A model generated the notes under the pieces. The model saw only the letters and a program-made list of their open reading frames with translations. It was not told the DNA's origin and ran no database searches. DNA of 64,000 nt, taken from NCBI RefSeq assembly GCF_030161395.1, contig NZ_BSST01000001.1, positions 1,612,001-1,676,000 on the forward strand. Reading direction: 5' to 3'. Every line of letters begins with the position of its first letter. Position 1 is the first letter of the stretch. This DNA comes from Thalassotalea insulae (GTDB lineage: Bacteria > Pseudomonadota > Gammaproteobacteria > Enterobacterales > Alteromonadaceae). This document shows, one piece after another, positions 9,685 through 19,417 of the stretch. The position numbers and the translations under genes are program-made.

Positions 9685-10923
9685 TTAATTGTCTTGTTGA
9701 GTACTTTTTTGCGAAAGCGCCGTGATTCTACTCGATAAACTAAACAGACGAATAAATCCTTCCGCATGTTTTTGGTCGTAAACATCATCAGCACCAAACG
9801 TGGCAAACTCTTCTGAATATAGACTATTAGGTGAACGACGTTGAGTCACGGTTGCGCTACCTTTATACATTTTCACCACTACATCACCAGTCACCTGCTC
9901 GGCAAATGATGCCGCTGCTGCCAACTGCGCTTTTGCCAGCGGAGTAAACCAGCGACCGTCATATATAACATGAGAAAACTCTAAACCAACCGACTCACGA
10001 AACTTCAATGATTCTTTATCCAATATTAATGTTTCCAAGCCTTTATATGCCGCCATTAATACCGTGCCACCCGGTGTTTCATAACACCCCCGTGATTTCA
10101 TACCCACTAAACGGTTTTCAACGATATCAATACGACCAACACCATGTGCCGCTGCTTTCTCATTTAAATACATTAACGCCTGATAAGCAGACAACTGCTG
10201 ACCATCCACCGCAACTAATTCGCCTTTATCAAAACTGAGTTCAACCGTTTCCGGAGTATCGGGGGCATCCATAGGATCCACTGTCATGGTCCAGACTTCT
10301 TTTGACGGCTCACACCAGGGATCTTCTAACTCACCCCCTTCGTGGGAAATATGCCAGGCATTAGCATCACGGCTATAAATTTTAGTGAGCGATGCTGCGC
10401 ATGGAATATCACGCTCAGCAAGGTAGGCGAGTAAGTCTTCACGCGAGACCATATCCCATTCCCGCCACGGTGCGATCACCGTTAATTCAGGCGCTAGTGC
10501 CGCAAAACATGACTCAAAACGCACTTGATCATTACCTTTACCCGTGCAACCGTGGCATACCGCATCAGCCCCCACTTTTAACGCCACTTCAACATGTGCT
10601 TTAGCGATCACCGGACGCGCCATTGAAGTACCTAATAAATATTGTCCTTCATAGACAGCCCCGGTTTTTAAAATTGGATAAATATAATCCTGAACAAACT
10701 CTTCTTTTAAATCGACGACATGACACTCAGACGCACCAGATGAAATCGCTTTTTCTTTAATACCTTCTAGCTCAGCTTCCCCTTGACCAACGTCGGCACA
10801 GAAAGCGACTACTTCACAACCATCATAGTTTTCTTTTAACCAAGGAATAATCGCCGAAGTATCCAAACCGCCTGAATACGCTAACACTACTTTTTTCACT
10901 TGTTTTTTTGCTGCTATAGCCAT
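9685..10923 (-). CDS. argG: Argininosuccinate synthase ArgG
   Basis: ArgG joins citrulline and aspartate with ATP to form argininosuccinate. The N-terminus shows the ATP pyrophosphatase P-loop VVLAYSGGLDTS (about residues 12-23). HGCTGKGNDQVRFE (about 119-132) and SPNSLYSEEFATF are family signatures. The 412 residues fit the common form of about 400-residue ArgG. The gene ends 11 bases before argH(A). The 76-base gap upstream of its start contains an ArgR-box-like 18-mer, so it may have its own regulated promoter inside the operon. Confidence 0.96.
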   Translation of the reverse strand: MAIAAKKQVKKVVLAYSGGLDTSAIIPWLKENYDGCEVVAFCADVGQGEAELEGIKEKAISSGASECHVVDLKEEFVQDYIYPILKTGAVYEGQYLLGTSMARPVIAKAHVEVALKVGADAVCHGCTGKGNDQVRFESCFAALAPELTVIAPWREWDMVSREDLLAYLAERDIPCAASLTKIYSRDANAWHISHEGGELEDPWCEPSKEVWTMTVDPMDAPDTPETVELSFDKGELVAVDGQQLSAYQALMYLNEKAAAHGVGRIDIVENRLVGMKSRGCYETPGGTVLMAAYKGLETLILDKESLKFRESVGLEFSHVIYDGRWFTPLAKAQLAAAASFAEQVTGDVVVKMYKGSATVTQRRSPNSLYSEEFATFGADDVYDQKHAEGFIRLFSLSSRITALSQKSTQQDN

Positions 10924-10943
10924 GTTATTTACCTATAAAATTC

Positions 10944-10961
10944 ATTAAATTCTAATTCACG
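10944..10961 (-). promoter_or_regulatory. Candidate ArgR box upstream of argG
   Basis: On the minus strand the 18-mer CGTGAATTAGAATTTAAT matches the ARG-box pattern wNTGAATwwwwATTCANw at most positions, with an intact TGAAT half and ATTTA in the other half. It lies about 20 bases upstream of the argG start. A second TGAAT follows directly, which could form a partial adjacent box. Confidence 0.45.
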
Positions 10962-10999
10962 ACCAAGTTAACACTCAGCCTATAAAGTTATTTATTCAC

Positions 11000-11938
11000 T
11001 TAGTTTGCTAATAAGGAAACTAATACTGCTGCCTGCGCCCACATTCTGTTTTCAGCCTGCTGAAACACCACCGACTTTGCTTCATCATCAAATAATGCAG
11101 TGGTAATTTCTTCTTCCAGATGCGCTGGCTGGCAATGCATCACGATATCGGCTCCGGATGCAGCCATTAATTGATGATTAACCTGATACGGTTTAAAAGT
11201 CGCTTGCACCTGTTGTTTATCTTTGGCATTTTCATCCCCCATAGATATCCAAGTATCAGTATAGATGGCGTTTTGAAAGCCTAGCGCATTGATATCTGAC
11301 GTGATCGTCAATTGCCCACCTCCGGCTTGAGCTAACGTCAATGCTTGATCAAGCACCGTCTGCTTGGGTTGGTAGCCGTCAGGGCAAACTAAAGTAAAAT
11401 CTACCCCTAAAGTCGCCGCCATTAACATCAAAGAATTAGCAACATTATTGCCATCACCAACATAGGCGAGTTTCACTTGCGATAAGTCGGTAAATTGCTC
11501 AGTTAAGGTAACGAAATCAGCGAGCGCCTGACACGGATGATATAAATCACATAAGGCGTTCACTACTGGCACAGTGGCATGTTGAGTGAGCTGTTCAATT
11601 GCACTATTGTTAAAGACCCGGGCAACAATTGCATCGGCATAACAAGAGAGGTTTTTAGCATAGTCACATACCCGCTCTCGCTCACCAAGTTTGCCATTTT
11701 GCTGACCTAAATACAGTGCATGACCGCCAAGCTTAGCGATCCCCATATCAAAACTGACATGAGTACGCAGCGAAGGTTTTTCAAACACCATAGCAATAGA
11801 TTTTCCCGCTAATGCCTGACGGTAGCTGGCAGGATTTTGTTTAATCGTGATCGCTAGATCGATCAAGCTTAAAAGTTGTTGTTTTGTCAGCTGGTGGTCA
11901 GCGACAAAGTGATTTAATTTATCTGTTGGTAATGACAT
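11000..11938 (-). CDS. argF: Ornithine carbamoyltransferase ArgF
   Basis: ArgF transfers the carbamoyl group from carbamoyl phosphate to ornithine, giving citrulline. The 312-residue protein shows the carbamoyl-phosphate-binding motif FEKPSLRTHVSFD (where E. coli has STRTR), HPCQALADF, and the ornithine-loop tract HCQPAHLEEE near the C-terminus. The sequence VFEKPSLRT is of the kind annotated as anabolic ornithine carbamoyltransferase in many Proteobacteria. It sits between argB (132 bases upstream) and argG (76 bases downstream) on the same strand. Confidence 0.94.
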   Translation of the reverse strand: MSLPTDKLNHFVADHQLTKQQLLSLIDLAITIKQNPASYRQALAGKSIAMVFEKPSLRTHVSFDMGIAKLGGHALYLGQQNGKLGERERVCDYAKNLSCYADAIVARVFNNSAIEQLTQHATVPVVNALCDLYHPCQALADFVTLTEQFTDLSQVKLAYVGDGNNVANSLMLMAATLGVDFTLVCPDGYQPKQTVLDQALTLAQAGGGQLTITSDINALGFQNAIYTDTWISMGDENAKDKQQVQATFKPYQVNHQLMAASGADIVMHCQPAHLEEEITTALFDDEAKSVVFQQAENRMWAQAAVLVSLLAN

Positions 11939-12070
11939 TGTCTGATCCTTGCCACTAGCAAGCTAGCGGACTGTTAGTAACTAAAATGGGTATCATTACT
12001 CTGGATAATTAAAATGTAGCGCAGCGCTTAGAGATAACCTTAGTAAATCTAACCCTAAGCCACTACAGTT

Positions 12071-12868
12071 TTAACTATGACGAGTAGTAGGCTGAATGCG
12101 GGTGCCAATGTTGTCACCATTAAGCAGACTAATAATTTGCTCTGGTGATTGCCAACTGGCCACCGCGATACTTCGTCGTAATTGATTTGCCGCATAAAGC
12201 GCCGCATTAACTTTCGCTGTCATCCCGCCAGCAATAATACCTTTAGCAATTAACTGCTGAGCTAATACTTGATCTAGCGAATGAATATAATCACCAGATT
12301 CTCCTTTAACCCCGTTGACGTCAGTTAAAAGTAACAATTCTGCATTAAGCAGCTGACAAATAACCACAGCCGCATCATCAGCGTTAACATTAACTAGCTC
12401 ACCATTTTCCAATGCACCAATGGAAGAAATTACCGGTAAAAATTGTGCTTTTAACAATGTATCAAGTAATTTACTACTATGGGCTTTCGGCTCGCCAACC
12501 TGCCCTAAGCCCTTTTCACTTAAGTAGCAAGTCACCATATCACCATCATTTAGTGATAAACCAACGGCTGATAAACCTAAACTAGTGGCTGATGCCACAA
12601 TCGCTTTATTGACCGTGCCTGCTAGTGCGCCAGCAATGATCGGCATTTGCTCTTTTGGCGTTACCCGCAAGCCATGTTGTTTTTCGGTAGAAAAACCAGC
12701 CTGCGCTAGCATTTCGTCAACCACACAACCACCGCCATGTACTAATACTATCGCCTGATCTTTAATCGATTTAAGCACAGCTAACAAGGCATCAAGCGCC
12801 GATACATTTTCAAGTATTGCCCCACCTATTTTGATCACTAATGGTGGCTTTTTAGCTAAGTTAATCAT
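12071..12868 (-). CDS. argB: Acetylglutamate kinase ArgB
   Basis: ArgB phosphorylates N-acetylglutamate at the gamma-carboxyl group. The 265 residues match the arginine-insensitive E. coli-type enzyme (258). Motifs are VIKIGGAIL (about 11-19), VLVHGGGCVVDEML (about 41-54), NVNADDAAVVICQLL and the ATP-binding LLLLTDVNGVKG, then IAGGMTAKV. It overlaps the argC stop by four bases (ATGA type), so the two are translationally coupled. Confidence 0.95.
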   Translation of the reverse strand: MINLAKKPPLVIKIGGAILENVSALDALLAVLKSIKDQAIVLVHGGGCVVDEMLAQAGFSTEKQHGLRVTPKEQMPIIAGALAGTVNKAIVASATSLGLSAVGLSLNDGDMVTCYLSEKGLGQVGEPKAHSSKLLDTLLKAQFLPVISSIGALENGELVNVNADDAAVVICQLLNAELLLLTDVNGVKGESGDYIHSLDQVLAQQLIAKGIIAGGMTAKVNAALYAANQLRRSIAVASWQSPEQIISLLNGDNIGTRIQPTTRHS

Positions 12869-13899
12869 ATCGCGCCCCCCTTTATCGGAGTCACTAAACT
12901 GTAATGGCTTGCCAGACCTAAACTAATATTGGCACATTGCACCGCCTGTGCAGCTGCCCCTTTGAGTAAATTATCAATCGCACAACTGATCACTAACACA
13001 TGTTTGTCACTATCAAATTGCCAGTGAATATCGGCAAATGGCGTATATGCGACGTTATCAATTTTCGGCCAGCTGGCAGATAAACGCACTAAAGGGGCAT
13101 CCTGATACGCTTGAATAAAGGCCTGGTCGATTTGCTCAGAGCTAACACCCGTTTTAAGTTGTAAGGTTACAGTAGCAAGCAGGCCTCTTTTATAAGGCGC
13201 GAGATGAGGATTAAAAATCACTTGCGCCCCCGCTTCCTGGCTAATCTCCGGCTGATGTCTGTGTTGTAAAATATTGTATGGCGTTAAACTTACTTCATTA
13301 AAACTAGTAGCTAACAATGCTTTTCTGCCAGCTCCACTAACACCGCTTATGCCATTCACCACAATTAACGAGCCTTTAACGTGCAACTGATTAGCCGTTA
13401 TCGGTTTTAACGCCAATAAGCTCGCCGTTGGGTAACAGCCTGGCACTGCCACTATTGAAGCTTGGGCAATATCCTGATGCTGCCATTCTGCAAGTCCATA
13501 TACTGCGCTTGCTAATGTATCCAGATGTTGGTGTTCAAAGCCATAATATTCAGGATAATCACTCTCCTGTTTCAAGCGAAAGCCACCTGAAAGATCAAAG
13601 ACTTTGACGCCTAATTCAATAAAAGCATGCGCCCAATCCGCACTAAATTCATGAGGAGTAGCAAAAAATACCGCATCTAACTGAGGTGCCGCTTGTTGTA
13701 ACCAGCTATTGGTGAATGGCACGATAGGTAAATCACAAAGACCCAGATATTTAGGATGAAGCTCTGAAAAGCTCATACCTGCCGAGCTGCTATGCTCAGA
13801 AACGACCAAATGCTCCACGGATATCTGATCGTGCGCATTCAGCAAAGCAATAAGCTCTGCTCCAACATAACCACTTGCGCCAATAACCGCTACTTTCAT
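12865..13899 (-). CDS. argC: N-acetyl-gamma-glutamyl-phosphate reductase ArgC
   Basis: ArgC reduces N-acetylglutamyl phosphate to the semialdehyde with NADPH. The N-terminal Rossmann motif GASGYVGAELIALL is at residues 7-20. The catalytic cysteine is in VAVPGCYPTASLLAL (about 150-164). The 344-residue length fits the E. coli enzyme (334). It is the first gene of the minus-strand arginine operon and diverges from argE across a 283-base region containing ArgR-box-like sites. That layout matches the bipolar argECBH control region of enterobacteria. Confidence 0.95.
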   Translation of the reverse strand: MKVAVIGASGYVGAELIALLNAHDQISVEHLVVSEHSSSAGMSFSELHPKYLGLCDLPIVPFTNSWLQQAAPQLDAVFFATPHEFSADWAHAFIELGVKVFDLSGGFRLKQESDYPEYYGFEHQHLDTLASAVYGLAEWQHQDIAQASIVAVPGCYPTASLLALKPITANQLHVKGSLIVVNGISGVSGAGRKALLATSFNEVSLTPYNILQHRHQPEISQEAGAQVIFNPHLAPYKRGLLATVTLQLKTGVSSEQIDQAFIQAYQDAPLVRLSASWPKIDNVAYTPFADIHWQFDSDKHVLVISCAIDNLLKGAAAQAVQCANISLGLASHYSLVTPIKGGAI

Positions 13900-13914
13900 T
13901 TAATATCTACCTAT

Positions 13915-13932
13915 TTTGCAATTCTATTCACA
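13915..13932 (-). promoter_or_regulatory. Candidate ArgR box overlapping the argC -10 element
   Basis: On the minus strand the 18-mer TGTGAATAGAATTGCAAA has a perfect TGAAT left half of the ARG-box pattern and a weaker right half. A -10-like TAGAAT (13921-13926) lies inside it, so ArgR binding would block the argC promoter. The matching -35 is poor. It is 15 bases upstream of the argC start. Confidence 0.45.
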
Positions 13933-14054
13933 TAAAAACCTCGTAACCACCTGATTAATGCTTTTATAACTGTCAGAAAAAAAGTTATATAAAAAGCGCA
14001 AAAAACTAACCGCACTAACCAAGTATAACAAGGGATATCAGCTTAAAATGTAAG

Positions 14055-14073
14055 TTAGAATATAAAATTCATA
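14055..14073 (+). promoter_or_regulatory. Weak ArgR-box-like sequence in the argC-argE region
   Basis: TTAGAATATAAAATTCATA contains GAAT and a perfect ATTCA half, but the two halves are one base further apart than in the standard 18-bp ARG box. It may be an auxiliary site or chance in AT-rich DNA. Confidence 0.3.
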
Positions 14074-14131
14074 GCCAGATCATTTCAGCTTGATTACACT
14101 ATGAACAGGAATTTAACACCGAATGGGTAGA

Positions 14132-14162
14132 TATGCAACAAATTAGCATAACTACCTATAAT
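14132..14162 (+). promoter_or_regulatory. argE promoter region with palindromic operator candidate
   Basis: A perfect -10 hexamer TATAAT lies at 14157-14162, 20 bases before the argE start. Just upstream, TATGCAACAAATTAGCATA (14132-14150) is an imperfect palindrome of the size of one ARG box, placed between where -35 and -10 would be. The -35 match is poor. ArgR repression here is inference. Confidence 0.45.
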
Positions 14163-14182
14163 TATTTTTTATAGGCATGCTA

Positions 14183-15328
14183 ATGACTAACTTACCAAAC
14201 TTTACTGAATCACTCAGCCAGTTAATTGCCAGTCCTTCGATCAGCTCAACTCATAAAAGTTGGGATCAGGGAAATCAGGCAATCATAGAATTACTCGCCA
14301 GCTGGTTTAGTGAGCTCGGCTTTACTATTAGCATTCAGCCTGTACCGGGTACACGTAACAAATTTAATATGCTGGCAAAAATTGGCTCAGGTGAAGGAGG
14401 GCTATTACTTGCGGGTCACAGTGATACCGTGCCATTTGATGAAAACCGCTGGCATTCAGATCCATTAACGGTTGTAGAAAAAGAAAATAAATTTTTTGGC
14501 TTAGGTACCTGTGATATGAAAGGTTTCTTTGCTTTTATTTTACAGGTAAGTAAACAGCTAGAGAGAGAAAAATTACAGAAGCCTTTATATGTGCTAGCAA
14601 CCGCAGATGAAGAAACCACTATGGCAGGGGCACGATTTTTTGCTGAAAGTAAGGATATCAAACCAGATGTTGCAATTATTGGTGAACCAACGAGCTTAGT
14701 CCCAGTTGTTATGCATAAAGGTCATATGTCTCACCGTATCCTTGTCCAAGGCCAGTCAGGCCATTCAAGCAAACCTAGCCTCGGGGTGAATGCGATTGAG
14801 ATCATGTATCAGGTTATTGGCCAGCTGATTGATTTAAAAGAAAAATTAGCATTAAATTACCAAAACCAAGCTTTTGATGTTAGTGCGCCAACACTAAATT
14901 TAGGCGCGATAAGCGGGGGAGACAATGCCAACCGCATTTGTGGTCATTGTCAGTTAGACCTTGATATGCGCTCCTTGCCTGGTATGACGGATAACGAGCT
15001 GATCCAGCTACTGGCAGAAGCAATAAAACCGTTGGCAGAAAAATACCCAGGGCGGATTAGTTTTGACGAATTACACCCTAGCTCCCCTAGCTTTGAACAA
15101 CAACCATCTGAATTGATTACTCTGGCAGAACAAGTCAGTGGCCATAGCTGCTGTGCAGTCAACTATGCGACCGAAGCGCCATTTATTAAGCAACTGGGTT
15201 GTCAAACAATAGTATTAGGCCCAGGTTCAATAAACCAAGCGCATCAACCGGATGAATTTTTGTCCCATGATCAAATACAACAAACAAATAAGATACTGGC
15301 GGCAATGATCAAGCATTACTGTTATTAA
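14183..15328 (+). CDS. argE: Acetylornithine deacetylase ArgE
   Basis: ArgE hydrolyses N-acetylornithine to ornithine and acetate, the linear-pathway alternative to ArgJ. It is an M20-family metallohydrolase with zinc-ligand and catalytic motifs LLAGHSDTVPFD, GTCDMKGFFAF, ATADEETTMAG and IIGEPTS, and a C-terminal GPGSINQAHQPDE. Similarity to the E. coli enzyme runs over the full 381 residues. I prefer the second ATG (14183) because TAGG at 14172-14175 is 7 bases upstream of it and too close to the ATG at 14177. It is divergent from argC and converges with the next gene. Confidence 0.94.
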   Translation: MTNLPNFTESLSQLIASPSISSTHKSWDQGNQAIIELLASWFSELGFTISIQPVPGTRNKFNMLAKIGSGEGGLLLAGHSDTVPFDENRWHSDPLTVVEKENKFFGLGTCDMKGFFAFILQVSKQLEREKLQKPLYVLATADEETTMAGARFFAESKDIKPDVAIIGEPTSLVPVVMHKGHMSHRILVQGQSGHSSKPSLGVNAIEIMYQVIGQLIDLKEKLALNYQNQAFDVSAPTLNLGAISGGDNANRICGHCQLDLDMRSLPGMTDNELIQLLAEAIKPLAEKYPGRISFDELHPSSPSFEQQPSELITLAEQVSGHSCCAVNYATEAPFIKQLGCQTIVLGPGSINQAHQPDEFLSHDQIQQTNKILAAMIKHYCY

Positions 15329-15343
15329 CGCTTAGGGCTTTGC

Positions 15344-16804
15344 TTAGGTTTTATTCCACAGTTTTTGATGAACTTTTTTCGAAAAGAAATCACCGGCATG
15401 CCAGCATCTAGGCAACAGATCTAAGGTTTTTCGCTCTTGGTAATTCGATGCGAGTTTTTCCAAAATCTCATTCAATCTGTCTTTACTCATCGATGAAAAT
15501 GCTTTCGCCGTTTCGGTATGATACAGATTTGAGCTAAGTGGTATTTCGATATCCTGACCATGACCGATAAAGGTCAGGCTGCGAGTTGCAGTCCGACAGA
15601 GCGGGAACTCGACATTCTCCGGATAAAGCTGATTAACGATCGCATACTCATAATGCTCTCCCGCTTTACCGTCACTGTCTTTCGGAATAAAGGCAATACC
15701 AAAGCCTTGCGGAAAGTCGCCGGTAATTTCCCTTAATGCATCTACAACATACTGACTACAAGTGCCACGTTCGGCATTTTGATTTAGTGCCTGATAAACC
15801 TTAGGTAATAGCTTGTAGTTATAACTAGCTTTTGTAGATAAAACAATCGAAGCATAAATTTGTGGCACCTTTAATAGATTACCAATGCCCTGTTTAGGGG
15901 AAATCGCATGTTTTAACAAGTGCTTAATAAAAACTAATTTTTTATGCTCTGCAATATTAAACTTGTCTCTATCCGTTTTTGAATTACCTATATAAATTGG
16001 CGCACCGATGCCTTCAACTAAAAAACTAATCGTTTCTCTATAATTAACCTGTAAAAGCGCTTTACGCTCTTCCACTGCCAAAGTGCGATGTACATCCAAC
16101 TTACCAGTTTCCCCTGCCAAAATTTTCTGAGCCTCGGGGTGAAAATTACCGATATCCTGAATAAGTGCTGCCATTACCACCGGAATTTTGACATTGTCGA
16201 CAAAGGCCTGATATGCATCAGCATCTACTTTTTGCCATTGCCGATAATTTTCTCCGCTAATTTCTTGCAAATACTCTTTTAAATGAGCATCTTTGGAGGT
16301 AAATGCATTATCGAGACAAAGCTTATCCAATAGGCGTAAACATAACACCGCCTTGTATAAGGGCTTATGCTTTTCATTAACTTCAGCGACCCGTTTGCCT
16401 TCTGTCGGACTTAATAACTGGATAGTGCCGAGCAGTTGTGCGGATTTACGGCAAGATTCATTAAAGGTAACGCCTTCAGATAAATCGATAATTTCACGGC
16501 ATACCGCCATTAGCTGTTTATTGCGCTCATTACTTTCATCTTTCAGTTCTTGCTTTAATTCGCGATATTCACGCTCGACTTTATCAATTTGCCGCTGAAC
16601 TTTTTCATCATCCTTGTGTGCTTTAAGTTCTGCAATACGCCCTTTCAGTTTATCCAATTTATTTTGGTTAAATGGCTGACCATCATAAAAACTAATCGCT
16701 CTTTCGAGAAAAGAGTCCTTTAAAATACTCCTGCCATAAACTTTATTCAGCAAACTCTTGACCTGAGTAGTGAAGCGGGTATCACTATAAACTTTACTTG
16801 CCAT
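15344..16804 (-). CDS. Uncharacterised protein with coiled coil and degenerate HD-like motif
   Basis: I do not recognise this 486-residue protein by name. It has no signal peptide or membrane segment and is probably cytoplasmic. Residues about 50-98 are strongly charged and heptad-like (coiled coil). Residues about 211-222 read AALIQDIGNFHP, which resembles the HD-GYP core (AALLHDIGK) with the histidine of the HD pair replaced by glutamine. A C-terminal basic tail ends WNKT. It converges with argE (15-base gap) and follows metL on the same strand after a 118-base gap. An inactive HD-type signalling protein is one possible reading, not shown. Confidence 0.6.
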   Translation of the reverse strand: MASKVYSDTRFTTQVKSLLNKVYGRSILKDSFLERAISFYDGQPFNQNKLDKLKGRIAELKAHKDDEKVQRQIDKVEREYRELKQELKDESNERNKQLMAVCREIIDLSEGVTFNESCRKSAQLLGTIQLLSPTEGKRVAEVNEKHKPLYKAVLCLRLLDKLCLDNAFTSKDAHLKEYLQEISGENYRQWQKVDADAYQAFVDNVKIPVVMAALIQDIGNFHPEAQKILAGETGKLDVHRTLAVEERKALLQVNYRETISFLVEGIGAPIYIGNSKTDRDKFNIAEHKKLVFIKHLLKHAISPKQGIGNLLKVPQIYASIVLSTKASYNYKLLPKVYQALNQNAERGTCSQYVVDALREITGDFPQGFGIAFIPKDSDGKAGEHYEYAIVNQLYPENVEFPLCRTATRSLTFIGHGQDIEIPLSSNLYHTETAKAFSSMSKDRLNEILEKLASNYQERKTLDLLPRCWHAGDFFSKKVHQKLWNKT

Positions 16805-16922
16805 AAAATAGCGGGCTCTATTGTGTTATTAACAGTATTATTTTCATGCTAATGAATATTGCAAGAACACTCAAGCGTTTATCAAGCAATAACCATGCAA
16901 CCATATATAACCATAGTACAAT

Positions 16923-19379
16923 TTATAAGGTATTGATCCCTTTTAATTTCACCTGCTGCTGACGATGTACTAACTGGCGACAAATATTTACAAGATCTGA
17001 ATGCAAGCCCCCCGCCGTAACATCTCTTCCAGCACCGGGGCCACGAATAAGTAACGGATTATCTTGATACCAGTGGCTTCTGATTTGAAAAACATTATCA
17101 CAGGGTGTTAAATTGGCAAACGCATCATTTTCAGTTAAAACGGCTAACCCGACGCTAGCACATAACTGCCCGTTATCCTGGAGCGAAAATTTTGCAATAT
17201 AGCGAATGCAGCATCCTTGATCAGCGGCTTGCAAATAGGCATCGGCAAAATAACTATCAAGCGCTGCCGCCTGTGCTAAAAACTCTTCGGTTGACAGTTG
17301 CTGTAATGCTTCCGGCACCAGGTTTTGACAATCTATATCAGTTAATGACAGTTCAAATCCCGCCATACGTGCCAAGATTAATAACTTACGTTGAACATCT
17401 CGCCCAGAAAGATCTTCTCTTGGGTCCGGCTCTGTGATCCCTTGCGCTAGGGCATCAAGCAGTAACTGTGAGAAAGGCACACTGTTATCATAGGTTTCGA
17501 ATAACCAAGATAAGGTGCCGGAAAAAATCCCGGAGATTTCGATGATTTGATCACCACTATTGATTAAGTCTTGAATAGCATAGTTAATCGGTAATCCAGC
17601 ACCAACCGTAGTATTCCCTAACCATAAACTCTTATGCTGCTGCGCCGTTGTCAGCAAATCATTGTAATGCTCAGTACTCGAAGATGCCGCCCATTTATTC
17701 GCACCGATAACATGAATTCCCTGCTTGAAAAATTCTCCATACAGCAGGCTAAATGCTTCACTGGGAGTGATATCAACGACGATTAATTCATCATACGGAT
17801 GATTGGACAACCAAGACATTAATAATTGATGATCATAGTTTTTTGCCTCTTGCTCAAATAAGGCAAATGCTTGTGAAACTTCGATACCATCATTATTTAT
17901 CAAAGCTTTCTTTGATGAAATTAAACCAACTAGATGTAAATTTTCTAATAACGGGATCTGCGTCAGCTGTTTTGGTAATAATTGTAAAAAGCGTTCACCA
18001 ATATTGCCTAATCCCGCAACCACTAACCCGATGTGACGAGCGTCTTTGGTCATATCATGATGAACATGATTGAGCAGCTCAACTGAACAAGCCTGAGGTA
18101 AAATCGCGATCAAGCTATGTTGAAACGGGGAGTTAGCAATAGCAAAAACCTGCTCATGTTTTAATGCCCGCTTAAATCGCGCTTTTACATCACCATGATG
18201 GACAACTTTATGGCCAACGGTTGCCAAAATAGCTACAGGTGTAAATGACACTTCAGTATCATGACTGGCTAACCACTGACTGACCGCTTTTTGCTGTGCT
18301 TGAGAGATAACAATATAGCCCGCCTCAGTGTCGCTACAGATTGCAGCAAATAAATGCTGTGCCTGCTCTCCCTGTTGACCTAAAAAGCTTTCAGATTGCG
18401 CCAGTAACAAGTCATTTAAATAAGTTACCGACAACTCTTGTTTCGCAATTTGACCAAATTTCCCAATTTCTGTACCAGTATTTTGATAATCAAAACTGCT
18501 GGCAACGTGTAAATGGGTACTATGATCGGTTAACGGCTGTAAGGTTTTCGCATGTAACACCGGGTTACCTAACCGTCCTAGCTCTTTTGCTACGCCATTC
18601 GGTAAACGATGTAATTTACGGGCTGTTGGCACAACTCTGGGATCAGCACTGTAAATACCATCGACATCCGTCCATAAAGTGACATTTAGCGCACCAGTAA
18701 GTGATGCCATAATGGTAGCTGAATAATCGCTACCATTGCGTCCCAGAGTGCAAGTTTTTCCTGCGCTATCTTTACTGATATAACCAGTGACAACACCGAG
18801 CTTACCTAGTTGAGTAACTTGATTAAACTGCTCCAAGCTTATCCCGTTGTCAACAACACATTGTTGATCATTATTAATCACTAAAAAGTCACGAGCATCG
18901 AGATAATAACTCGGGCATACCCGCTCACTTAATATTGCTGAGAGTAAACGTGCTGACCATAATTCTCCAAACGACAGGAAATCCGCCTGATATTGTTCGG
19001 GTGTCGATGTTAGCCAATGAGTCAATTGCTGAATATCTGATTTAAGGTAATCAATCATACGCTCAGCAGTCGCTGCAGATAACAAACTTTTAATCAGCTC
19101 AACCTGAGCTTGATATAACTGTGCGATTGCTGATGTCAGGGTATCCTGACGCTCCAGCGCTAACTGATAAGTAGCAAACAAAGCATCTGTGGTATCACCA
19201 TTAGCGGATACCACCACTAAATCATTTAATTGGCAGTGCTGACGAATAATATCAACGACCCGCTCAATACATTGTGCTGTTGCCAAACTACTGCCACCAA
19301 ATTTGTGCACATGTACCGCTTGCTTAGCTAATTGATTGCGCTCCGCAGTTAACTGCTCTACTACATTGACCTGATTCAT
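16923..19379 (-). CDS. metL: Bifunctional aspartate kinase / homoserine dehydrogenase II MetL
   Basis: MetL catalyses the first and third steps of the aspartate-to-homoserine route feeding methionine. The 818 residues match E. coli MetL (810). The kinase domain shows VHKFGGSSLA (about 24-33), RNGSDYSA and DGIYSADPR. A central regulatory region follows. The homoserine dehydrogenase part begins near residue 455 with VVAGLGNIGERF and contains IFSGTLSWLF, DPREDLSGRDV and RGPGAGRDVTA. It lies 38 bases after metB on the same strand, the metBL operon order of enterobacteria. This supports isoenzyme II rather than ThrA or lysine-specific LysC. Confidence 0.95.
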   Translation of the reverse strand: MNQVNVVEQLTAERNQLAKQAVHVHKFGGSSLATAQCIERVVDIIRQHCQLNDLVVVSANGDTTDALFATYQLALERQDTLTSAIAQLYQAQVELIKSLLSAATAERMIDYLKSDIQQLTHWLTSTPEQYQADFLSFGELWSARLLSAILSERVCPSYYLDARDFLVINNDQQCVVDNGISLEQFNQVTQLGKLGVVTGYISKDSAGKTCTLGRNGSDYSATIMASLTGALNVTLWTDVDGIYSADPRVVPTARKLHRLPNGVAKELGRLGNPVLHAKTLQPLTDHSTHLHVASSFDYQNTGTEIGKFGQIAKQELSVTYLNDLLLAQSESFLGQQGEQAQHLFAAICSDTEAGYIVISQAQQKAVSQWLASHDTEVSFTPVAILATVGHKVVHHGDVKARFKRALKHEQVFAIANSPFQHSLIAILPQACSVELLNHVHHDMTKDARHIGLVVAGLGNIGERFLQLLPKQLTQIPLLENLHLVGLISSKKALINNDGIEVSQAFALFEQEAKNYDHQLLMSWLSNHPYDELIVVDITPSEAFSLLYGEFFKQGIHVIGANKWAASSSTEHYNDLLTTAQQHKSLWLGNTTVGAGLPINYAIQDLINSGDQIIEISGIFSGTLSWLFETYDNSVPFSQLLLDALAQGITEPDPREDLSGRDVQRKLLILARMAGFELSLTDIDCQNLVPEALQQLSTEEFLAQAAALDSYFADAYLQAADQGCCIRYIAKFSLQDNGQLCASVGLAVLTENDAFANLTPCDNVFQIRSHWYQDNPLLIRGPGAGRDVTAGGLHSDLVNICRQLVHRQQQVKLKGINTL

Positions 19380-19417
19380 GATTTCTCGAATTCTTTACTA
19401 AATATGCTGGTTAACAG

